A stretch of 64,000 nucleotides of DNA. It comes from Williamsia maris. GTDB lineage: Bacteria; Actinomycetota; Actinomycetes; Mycobacteriales; Mycobacteriaceae. This document shows positions 57,281 to 64,000 of the stretch, piece by piece (positions within the stretch are counted from its first letter, which is position 1; the number at the start of each line of letters is the position of its first letter). Below the pieces are notes generated by a model. That model did not search any database. It was not told the origin of the DNA and was given only the letters and a program-made list of their open reading frames with translations. The DNA is taken from contig NZ_JAMTCJ010000004.1 in NCBI RefSeq assembly GCF_024171815.1, forward strand, positions 744,001-808,000, given 5' to 3'. The position numbers and the translations under genes are program-made.

Positions 57281-57604
57281 TCATCTCTCGCTGAAGCCCG
57301 TCAGGTCGCCCGCGGGTGCGCCGAACTCCTCGACGACGAGGTCGACCGAGCCCGGTGTGGTGTCGCCGCGCAGCAGTTCGAGCAGGCGGTGCAGGTTCGT
57401 CTCGGTCCCCTCGGCGATGACCAGGACCCGTCCGTCGGACTGATTCGCGGCGTAACCGACGAGGCCGAGTTCGAGTGCCCTTGATCGCGTCCACCAGCGG
57501 AACCCGACGCCCTGCACATGTCCGTGTACCCAAGCGGTGAGCCGGACTGTGTCTTCGCCGGAGGGCCCGCTCTCGCTCCGATCCTCGCTCCGCTCGATTC
57601 TCAC
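57281..57604 (-). CDS. acyP: Acylphosphatase
   Basis: Small enzyme hydrolysing acyl phosphates such as acetyl phosphate. The catalytic Arg36 lies in HVQGVGFRWW and Asn54 in GYAANQSDGRV. Including the GTG at 57604, which overlaps the osmC stop as GTGA and has GGAGGG 8 bp upstream, the protein has 107 residues; no other start codon exists before the conserved core, so the first 20 residues (RIERSEDRSESGPS) are a real but unconserved extension. That extension is encoded by a short repeat-like GAGCGGAGCGAG sequence. Confidence 0.88.
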   Translation of the reverse strand: MRIERSEDRSESGPSGEDTVRLTAWVHGHVQGVGFRWWTRSRALELGLVGYAANQSDGRVLVIAEGTETNLHRLLELLRGDTTPGSVDLVVEEFGAPAGDLTGFSER

Positions 57605-58086
57605 TCGGCGACCCTCCGGGGCGAAGCTGGGCCCGCCTCGATCGTGAGGCCGACCTCGGTGCCCGCCTTCAGGGTGCGGCCCACCGTGCAGGCCGCGTCG
57701 ACCGCGCGTTCGACGACGACGAGCAGTCGCTTCGCGGTGTCCACGTCGAGAGCGGAGAGATCGAGTTCGAGGACCTCGTCGAGACGGGGGTACACCTCGT
57801 TGTCGCGGTCCGCCGCACCGCTCACCCGCACGGTCGCGTCGTAGTCGTCGCCGAGGCGTCGCGACAGCGGGGCGTCCGAACTCATGCCCGTGCACGCGCC
57901 GAGCGCGATCTTGAGCAGCTCCCCCGGGGTGAAGACCCCCTCGACGTCCTCCGAACCCACGAGCACCTCGGCGCCGCGGGAGCTCCGGCCGGTGTAGCGG
58001 CGGGTCCCGGTGCGCTCGACCCACAGTCGTGTCGTACCGGACGTACCGGGAGCGGTGTTGTCGGTGCTGTCTGCGCTCGTCGTCAT
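57601..58086 (-). CDS. osmC: OsmC/Ohr-family peroxide-stress protein
   Basis: A 161-residue protein of the OsmC family, which detoxifies organic hydroperoxides with a pair of reactive cysteines. These are Cys65 in LGACTGMSSD and Cys133 in DAACTVGRTL. The ATG at 58086 gives the normal size. It is coupled to acyP by a GTGA junction, as osmC and acyP also neighbour smc in mycobacteria. The kdpE gene ends 46 bp upstream on the same strand. Confidence 0.9.
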   Translation of the reverse strand: MTTSADSTDNTAPGTSGTTRLWVERTGTRRYTGRSSRGAEVLVGSEDVEGVFTPGELLKIALGACTGMSSDAPLSRRLGDDYDATVRVSGAADRDNEVYPRLDEVLELDLSALDVDTAKRLLVVVERAVDAACTVGRTLKAGTEVGLTIEAGPASPRRVAE

Positions 58087-58132
58087 ACGACGATTGAACA
58101 CCGCGTCCGGTGACCGCATTCCGGCCTCCGGG

Positions 58133-58840
58133 TCAGCGGACGAAGCGGTACCCCATGCCCGCCTCGGTGAGCAGGTGCGTCGGATGGGCGGGGTCGGACT
58201 CCAGCTTGCGGCGCAGTCCGGCGAGATAGACACGCAGATAGTGGGTCTGCGAGTCGTACGACGGTCCCCACACCTCGTGCAGCAGCTCACGTTGGCCGAC
58301 GAGCTTGCCCTCGTTGCGGACCAGCATCTCCAACACGCCCCACTCCGTCGGGGTGAGGTGGACGTCGGTGCCGTCACGCCGCACGAGCTTCGCCCGCAGG
58401 TCGACGACGAACGTCCCCGCGTCGACGACCGGTTCCTCGAGGCCCGGCGTCGGTGCGCTCGCCCGGCGGACCGCCGCCCGCAGCCGCGCCAGGAGTTCCT
58501 CCATGCCAAAGGGTTTGGTGACGTAGTCGTCGGCGCCGGCGTCGAGGGCCTGCACCTTGTCGGCCGCGTCGGTCCGGGCCGAGAGCACGATCACCGGCAC
58601 GGTGGTCCACCCGCGCAGACCGGAGAGCACCTCGAACCCGTCGATGTCGGGCAACCCGAGATCGAGGACGACGACCTGGGGGTTGGTCTGCGCGGCCGCC
58701 CGCAACGCACCCGCCCCGGTCGAGGCGGTGGTGACCTCGAAACCGCGGGCCTTGAGGTTGATCCGCAGTGCGCGCAGGATCTGCGGTTCGTCGTCGACGA
58801 CGAGGACCCGCACGTGCTCATCGGTCTGTGGTTGCGACAC
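58133..58840 (-). CDS. kdpE: Response regulator KdpE
   Basis: A 235-residue OmpR-type regulator. Receiver domain: DDEPQ at 16-20, phosphorylation site Asp60 in VVVLDLGLPDIDGF, Lys near 110 in DYVTKPF. C-terminal winged helix: HLTPTEWGVLEMLVRNEGKLVGQ. It should activate kdpFABC when potassium is short or osmolarity rises. The GTG start overlaps the kdpD end by 23 bp; a GTG at 58813 is an alternative. Confidence 0.94.
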   Translation of the reverse strand: MSQPQTDEHVRVLVVDDEPQILRALRINLKARGFEVTTASTGAGALRAAAQTNPQVVVLDLGLPDIDGFEVLSGLRGWTTVPVIVLSARTDAADKVQALDAGADDYVTKPFGMEELLARLRAAVRRASAPTPGLEEPVVDAGTFVVDLRAKLVRRDGTDVHLTPTEWGVLEMLVRNEGKLVGQRELLHEVWGPSYDSQTHYLRVYLAGLRRKLESDPAHPTHLLTEAGMGYRFVR

Positions 58841-61421
58841 CGTCGGCTCCTTCGATGGGATCGGGATCGGCGGGCAGGTCGACCACGAGGGTCAGTCCGC
58901 CGCCGGGGGTGTCGTGCGCGTCCAGCGCTCCCCCCATGGCCTCGGTGAACCCCTGGGCCACCGACAGTCCCAGACCGACACCGGAACTCGCGTTCTGGTC
59001 GCCGAGCCGGTGGAACGCCGCGAAGATCTGGTCACGGTCGTGCGGTCGGATCCCCTCGCCGTGGTCGACGACACCGATCAGGACCCGTCGGGGGTCGGCG
59101 GCGGTGATCTCGGCGGTCACCTGCACCGGACCGTCGCCGCCGTGGCGTAGGCCGTTGTCGATGAGGTTGGCCAGAACGCGTTCGAGCAGAACGGAATCGG
59201 CGTGCACGGCGACGTCCCGGACACCGATCTCGACGCGGTTGACCTGGCGGATGTCGTAGGTCGACATCCCGACCAGCACGCGACCGACGACCTCGGCGAG
59301 GTAGACCGTCCGCATCTGCGGCCGCACCACCCCGGCGGCCAGCCGCGAGGAGTCCAGCAGGTTGCCCACCAGCGCCGTGAGGTGATCGGTCGACTCCTCG
59401 ATCGTGGCCAGCAGTTCCGCGGTGTCCTCGGTGGAGAACGACACATCGGTGCTGCGCAGGCTCGAGGCGGCCGCCTTGACCGCGGCGAGCGGGGTCCGTA
59501 GGTCGTGACTCACCGCCGACAGCAGCGCGCGGCGCAGCCGGTCGGTCTCGGCGAGTGCCTTGGCGTTCGAGGCCTCCTCGGCCAGCCGCCTGCGTTCGAC
59601 GACGCCCGCCGCCTGCGCGGCCACCGCTGAGAGGACCCGGCGGTCCCGGCCGCCGACGGACGGACCCCGCAGCAGGAGCACGAACGGCCCGGACGGGACG
59701 GAGCAGACCGTGTCGGCCGCACCGGGGGTCGTCGGCGGGTCGATCCCCACCGCGTTCTCCACCACGGGCACCGAGGTGCCGTCGTCGATCCGGATCACCG
59801 ACACCGCCTGTTGGTCGAAGGTGGTCCGCACCAGCTCGAGCAGCGAGTCCAGGCTCTGCCCGCTGAGCACCGCGCCCGCGAAGGTGGCCAGCAGTTCGGC
59901 CTCCCCCGCCGCACGGGTGGCCTCGCGGCGACGCACCGTCGCCGAGTCGACCAGCGCGGCGACCGCGATGGCGATCAGCAGCATCACCACGATCGTGGAG
60001 AGGTTCTCGACGCTGTCGATGGTGAACGTGTAGCGCGGATCGGTGAAGAAGAAGTTGAGCAGCAGTCCCGACGCGATGGCCGTCAGCGCGGCCGGCCCGA
60101 CCCCGCCGAGCATCGAGATGGCGAGCACCACGACGAAGAACACGGCGGTCTCGCTGGCGAACCCGAGCCACCGGTCCAGCCCGAACAGCGCCGCCGCGGC
60201 CGCGCACGGCACCACCACCGCCAGCACCCAGCTCAGGGGACGGTGGAAGCGGGTCTCGCGGATGTCGAGCGGGTTGCGACGTCGCTCCTGATCGTGGGTC
60301 ACCATGTGGACGTCGATTTTCCCCGACATCCGCACCACGCCCGCACCGGTCCCCTCGTCGACGAGGCGTTGCCACCGCGAGCGCCGCGATGTGCCCATCA
60401 CGAGCTGGGTGGCGTTCACGCCCCGCGCGAAGTCGAGGAGGGTCTCCGGGATCGAGTCGCCGACCACGGTGTGGATTCGGGCGTTGAACCCAGCGGCGAG
60501 ATCCGACAGCGACGGGAGCTCGCCCGAGAGTCGGTCGAGCAGACCGTCACCGCGGATGACGTGTACCGCGATCAGCTCGGCACTGGAGCGGGAGGCGATG
60601 CGGCTGGCCCGACGCAGCAGGGTCGCCGACTCGGGCCCGCCGGTGATGGCCACGACCACCCGTTCACGGGTCTCCCAGGTGGCGGTGATGGCGTGTTCGG
60701 CCCGGTAGTCGGCGAGCGAGTCGTCGACGCGGTCGGCCAGCCACAGCAGCGCGAGTTCGCGCAGGGCCGTGAGGTTGCCCTGCCGGAAGTAGTTGACGAG
60801 GGCGCCCTGGATGCGTTCGCCGGGATAGACCTTCCCGGCCGACAGGCGGCGACGCAGCGCCTCGGGCGCGATGTCGACGAGCTCCACCTGATCGGCGGCA
60901 CGGACGACGTCGTCGGGGACGGTCTCGCGCTGCGTCACCCCGGTGATCTGGGCGACGACGTCGTTGAGGCTCTCGAGGTGCTGGATGTTGACCGTCGACA
61001 GCACGTCGATCCCCGCGTCGAGGATGTCGCGGATGTCCTCCCACCGTTTGGCGTTGGCGCCGCCGGGGGCATTGCTGTGCGCGAGTTCGTCGACGAGCAC
61101 GACGTCGGGCGCGCGTTCGAGCACCGCGGACAGGTCGAGTTCGTCGAGCACGGTGCCGCGGTAGTGCACCGGGGTGGTCGGTACGGTCTCGATGCCCTCG
61201 AGCATCCGGGCGGTCGCACTGCGCCCGTGGGTCTCGACGATCGCGGCCACGACGTCGGCGCCCTCGGCCGCCAACGTGCCCGCCTGCGCCAGCATCTCGT
61301 AGGTCTTGCCGACGCCGGGAGCGCAGCCGAGGAAGATCTGCAGCGTCCCGCGCTTCTCGGCCGGCCCACCGACGCCGCGTCCCGCCGGTGGCGACGCGTC
61401 TGCTGATCGGGTGGGCACCAC
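58818..61421 (-). CDS. kdpD: Potassium-sensing histidine kinase KdpD
   Basis: An 867-residue membrane sensor. Order: KdpD N-terminal domain with Walker A GCAPGVGKT (32-40), a universal-stress-protein-like domain (about 245-365), four transmembrane segments (about 390-500, DUF4118), a GAF-like region, then HisKA with the phosphorylated His about 637 in SAVSHDLRTPL, and HATPase_c (NLIDNGLRHGG, DHGEGI, GVGLGLS). It regulates KdpE. I use the GTG at 61421 because AGGAGA lies 9 bp upstream; GTGs at 61442 and 61418 are in frame. Confidence 0.94.
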   Translation of the reverse strand: MVPTRSADASPPAGRGVGGPAEKRGTLQIFLGCAPGVGKTYEMLAQAGTLAAEGADVVAAIVETHGRSATARMLEGIETVPTTPVHYRGTVLDELDLSAVLERAPDVVLVDELAHSNAPGGANAKRWEDIRDILDAGIDVLSTVNIQHLESLNDVVAQITGVTQRETVPDDVVRAADQVELVDIAPEALRRRLSAGKVYPGERIQGALVNYFRQGNLTALRELALLWLADRVDDSLADYRAEHAITATWETRERVVVAITGGPESATLLRRASRIASRSSAELIAVHVIRGDGLLDRLSGELPSLSDLAAGFNARIHTVVGDSIPETLLDFARGVNATQLVMGTSRRSRWQRLVDEGTGAGVVRMSGKIDVHMVTHDQERRRNPLDIRETRFHRPLSWVLAVVVPCAAAAALFGLDRWLGFASETAVFFVVVLAISMLGGVGPAALTAIASGLLLNFFFTDPRYTFTIDSVENLSTIVVMLLIAIAVAALVDSATVRRREATRAAGEAELLATFAGAVLSGQSLDSLLELVRTTFDQQAVSVIRIDDGTSVPVVENAVGIDPPTTPGAADTVCSVPSGPFVLLLRGPSVGGRDRRVLSAVAAQAAGVVERRRLAEEASNAKALAETDRLRRALLSAVSHDLRTPLAAVKAAASSLRSTDVSFSTEDTAELLATIEESTDHLTALVGNLLDSSRLAAGVVRPQMRTVYLAEVVGRVLVGMSTYDIRQVNRVEIGVRDVAVHADSVLLERVLANLIDNGLRHGGDGPVQVTAEITAADPRRVLIGVVDHGEGIRPHDRDQIFAAFHRLGDQNASSGVGLGLSVAQGFTEAMGGALDAHDTPGGGLTLVVDLPADPDPIEGADGVATTDR

Positions 61422-61451
61422 CTGATCTTTCTCCTGCCCCACGACGACCCG

Positions 61452-62078
61452 CTACCCGCACCTCGGTGCCAGCCGGCCGAGGTCGATGTTGACCTCCAGC
61501 ACGTTCACCCGCGCCTGCCCGAGGAATCCGAGCTGCCGGTCGGAGGTGTGCCGCGCGACGATGGCCTCGACGTCGGCGACCGACCGGTCGTTGGCCCGGG
61601 CGAGTCGTGGGACCTGCAGTGCCGCATAGGCCTCGCTGATGTCGGGGTCGACACCGGAGCCCGACCCCGTCACCGCGTCGACCGGGACCGCCGATGGCGC
61701 CACGCCCTCCCGAGCGGCGATGGCCGCTCGGCGGGCGGTGATGGTGCGGGCCAGCAGTTCGCTGTTCGGGCCCTGCTGACTCGCCCCCGACGCCGACGGG
61801 TCACCGGGCGCGAACGGGTCGTCGGCCGATCCCACGACCCGCGAGTGCAGGTACGGGTCGGGGCCGCCCGCCGGTGCCGTGAGGTCGACGCCGAGCAGAG
61901 ACGAGCCGACGACGCAGCCGCGGGCGTCGGTGACCGTCGACCCCTCGGCCGACGCGCTGCCGATACGGGAGATGCCCCAGACCGCGGCGGGGTAGGCCGC
62001 GCCGAGCACGACGGTGAGCCCGATGAGCACGGCGAGACCGACGATCGACTGTCGCAGAACCTGTTTGATGATGAGCAC
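61452..62078 (-). CDS. kdpC: Potassium-transporting ATPase C subunit
   Basis: A 208-residue single-span subunit that stabilises the Kdp complex and increases ATP binding. The N-terminal segment (about 10-32) is the membrane span, and the extracytoplasmic part has DLTAPAGGPDPYLHSRVVGSAD, PVDAVTGSGSGVDPDISEAYA (split) and the closing VNVLEVNIDLGRL. GTG start, 6 bp after kdpB. Confidence 0.94.
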   Translation of the reverse strand: MLIIKQVLRQSIVGLAVLIGLTVVLGAAYPAAVWGISRIGSASAEGSTVTDARGCVVGSSLLGVDLTAPAGGPDPYLHSRVVGSADDPFAPGDPSASGASQQGPNSELLARTITARRAAIAAREGVAPSAVPVDAVTGSGSGVDPDISEAYAALQVPRLARANDRSVADVEAIVARHTSDRQLGFLGQARVNVLEVNIDLGRLAPRCG

Positions 62079-62084
62079 GCTGGG

Positions 62085-64000
62085 TTACCCCATTCCCGGG
62101 AGAAAACGGACGACGAGGTCGATGAGCCAGATACCGATGAACGGGGAGACGACCCCGCCGACGCCGTAGACCGCGAGGTTGCGGCCCAGCAGCTTCGACG
62201 CCGAACTCGGTCGGTAGCGAACGCCCTTCAACGACAGCGGGATCAGCGCGATGATGATCAGCGCGTTGAAGATGACGGCCGAGGTGATGGCCGAGGCCGC
62301 CGAGTGCAGTCGCATCACGTTGAGGTCGTCGAGCTGCGGATAGATCCCGCTGAACAGTGCGGGCAGGATCGCGAAGTACTTGGCGAGGTCGTTGGCCAAC
62401 GAGAAGGTCGTCAACGCGCCGCGCGTGATCAGCAGCTGCTTGCCGATCGCGACGACGTCGATCAACTTGGTCGGATCGGAGTCGAGGTCGACCATGTTGC
62501 CGGCCTCCTTCGCCGCCGACGTGCCGGTGTTCATCGCCAGCCCGACATCGGCCTGCGCGAGAGCGGGTGCGTCGTTGGTGCCGTCACCGGTCATGGCCAC
62601 CAGCCGCCCACCGGACTGCTCGGTCTTGATCAGCGCGAGCTTGTCCTCGGGAGTGGCCTCGGAGATGAAGTCGTCGACGCCGGCCTCGGCGGCGATCGCG
62701 GCTGCGGTCCGCGGGTTGTCGCCGGTGACCATCACCGTCCGGATGCCCATCGCCCGCAGTTGCGCGAAGCGTTCGGCGATACCGGGTTTGACGACGTCGG
62801 ACAGTGCGATGACACCGAGGATCCGTACCGGCGCATCACCGACACGGTCAGCCACGACCAGCGGGGTCCCGCCTCCGGCGGCGATCTCGTCGACCGCCGC
62901 GGTCACCGCGTCGTCGACGGGGGTCCTGCCCTCGCGGGCCCACCGGATCGCGGCGTCGGCGGCCCCCTTGCGGATGGCGAGGTCGCCCTCCTCGGGGATG
63001 TCGAGACCGCTCATGCGGGTCTGCGCGGTGAACGGCACGATGGTCGCCGATCCCGGTGCGGGCCGGACCGACTCGACGTCGATGCCGTATCTGTCCCGAC
63101 ACAGGTCGATGATGCTGCGTCCCTCGGGGGTGTCGTCTCCGAGACTGGAACGGCATGCCGCGCGGGCGATCTCGTCGATCGGTACGCCCGGCGCGTGGAC
63201 CAGTGCGGTGGCCCGGCGGTTGCCGAACGTGATCGTCCCGGTCTTGTCCATCAGCAGGGTGTCGATGTCGCCGGCCGCCTCGACGGCACGGCCCGACATG
63301 GCGAGGACGTTGCGTTGCACCAGCCGGTCCATGCCCGCGATGCCGATCGACGACAGCAGGGCGCCGATCGTGGTCGGGATCAGACACACCAGCAGGGCGA
63401 TCAGCTTGACCGGGTCGGGCGTCGAACCGGCGTACTGCTGCAACGGTCCGACGGCGACGACCGCGAGCAGGAAGATGACGGTGAGGCTCGCCAGCAGGAT
63501 GTCCAGGGCGATCTCGTTGGGCGTCTTCTTGCGCGACGCGCCCTCAACGAGCGCGATCATCCGGTCGACGAAGGACTCCCCCGGCGATGTCGCGATCTTC
63601 ACGACGATCCGGTCCGAGAGCACCACGGTCCCACCGGTCACCGCGCACCGGTCCCCGCCGGACTCGCGGATCACCGGGGCGGACTCGCCGGTGATCGCCG
63701 ACTCGTCCACGGTCGCGATCCCCTCGACGACGTCACCGTCGCCTGCGATCACCTCGCCGGCCTCGACCACGATGCGGTCGCCGATCACCAGGTCGGCGCC
63801 GGAGATCTCGGTGATCTCGTCGCCGGCCCCGAGCCGGCGGGCCGTCGTGTCCTGCTTGACCTTGCGCAGGCTCGCCGCCTGGGCCTTGCCACGCCCCTCG
63901 GCGACGGCCTCGGCGAGGTTGGCGAACAGCGAGGTGAACCAGAGCCAGAACGCGATGGCCCACGAGAACCACGACGGCTCCGCGACGGCCAGCACCGTGG
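62085..64000 (-). CDS. kdpB: Potassium-transporting P-type ATPase B subunit (partial, N-terminus outside window)
   Basis: Catalytic subunit of the KdpFABC potassium pump. The frame is open to the window edge; about 637 codons are visible and roughly the first 50-80 residues are missing. Present are the actuator loop [13 protein letters not shown], the phosphorylation motif [14 protein letters not shown], the nucleotide-binding KGAADA, and the hinge [18 protein letters not shown], plus the last transmembrane segments. kdpA and kdpF should lie just beyond the edge. It is followed closely by kdpC. Confidence 0.95.
   Translation of the reverse strand, partial: TVLAVAEPSWFSWAIAFWLWFTSLFANLAEAVAEGRGKAQAASLRKVKQDTTARRLGAGDEITEISGADLVIGDRIVVEAGEVIAGDGDVVEGIATVDESAITGESAPVIRESGGDRCAVTGGTVVLSDRIVVKIATSPGESFVDRMIALVEGASRKKTPNEIALDILLASLTVIFLLAVVAVGPLQQYAGSTPDPVKLIALLVCLIPTTIGALLSSIGIAGMDRLVQRNVLAMSGRAVEAAGDIDTLLMDKTGTITFGNRRATALVHAPGVPIDEIARAACRSSLGDDTPEGRSIIDLCRDRYGIDVESVRPAPGSATIVPFTAQTRMSGLDIPEEGDLAIRKGAADAAIRWAREGRTPVDDAVTAAVDEIAAGGGTPLVVADRVGDAPVRILGVIALSDVVKPGIAERFAQLRAMGIRTVMVTGDNPRTAAAIAAEAGVDDFISEATPEDKLALIKTEQSGGRLVAMTGDGTNDAPALAQADVGLAMNTGTSAAKEAGNMVDLDSDPTKLIDVVAIGKQLLITRGALTTFSLANDLAKYFAILPALFSGIYPQLDDLNVMRLHSAASAITSAVIFNALIIIALIPLSLKGVRYRPSSASKLLGRNLAVYGVGGVVSPFIGIWLIDLVVRFLPGMG

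Overview
The window looks like a chromosomal segment of a high-GC, mycolic-acid-containing actinomycete, probably Gordonia or a close relative. The genus is inference; the order Mycobacteriales is well supported. Evidence includes mycothione reductase, an antigen-85-type mycolyltransferase, a PapA-type acyltransferase, many GTG starts, and a gene order that largely follows the Mycobacterium tuberculosis block from the mqo/mtr region to smc (elaA-mqo, mtr, map, PBP lipoprotein, GNAT, ispG-rip1-dxr, rlmN, cdsA-frr-pyrH, tsf-rpsB, xerC, viuB, dprA-yifB-yraN, DUF2469-rnhB-lepB-rplS, trmD-rimM-khpA-rpsP, ffh-glnD-glnB-amt, ftsY-smc-acyP-osmC).

Region by region. 1-4.3 kb holds a partial elaA, mqo, a divergent alpha/beta hydrolase and mtr. 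4.35-6.3 kb is a compact arsenic operon (arsR-acr3-arsC) with start and stop codons overlapping throughout and a palindromic operator over the arsR start; its reductase probably uses mycothiol, which the adjacent mtr product recycles. 6.3-9.9 kb carries a PLDc_N membrane protein and map-cobQ-hydrolase. 10-17.4 kb is envelope and isoprenoid metabolism (PBP lipoprotein, ispG, rip1, dxr) plus a PuuE-type deacetylase. 17.5-21.4 kb has small membrane proteins, rlmN and a LysR/EamA divergent pair. 21.3-25.7 kb is cdsA, frr, pyrH, tsf and rpsB with several RNA hairpins. 26-34 kb has an M23 peptidase, a 21-bp repeat cluster, xerC, a siderophore-interacting protein, a saccharopine-reductase-like protein and dprA/yifB/yraN.

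33.7-39.4 kb is the most unusual section: a GpgS-like glycosyltransferase and a secreted antigen-85-like acyltransferase face a PapA-like acyltransferase and a 14-TM exporter across a 416-bp intergenic region that holds a well-initiated 57-codon ORF. The set resembles a small acyl-glycolipid assembly and export locus without a polyketide synthase. 39.4-57.6 kb returns to conserved ribosome, SRP, nitrogen and chromosome genes, including a good GlnR-type site before amt-glnB-glnD. 57.6-64 kb ends with osmC and a kdp potassium-uptake operon (kdpB cut by the window edge, then C, D, E).

Most genes sit in tightly packed runs with ATGA, GTGA or TGATG junctions. I saw no tRNA, rRNA, CRISPR array, insertion sequence or clear prophage.
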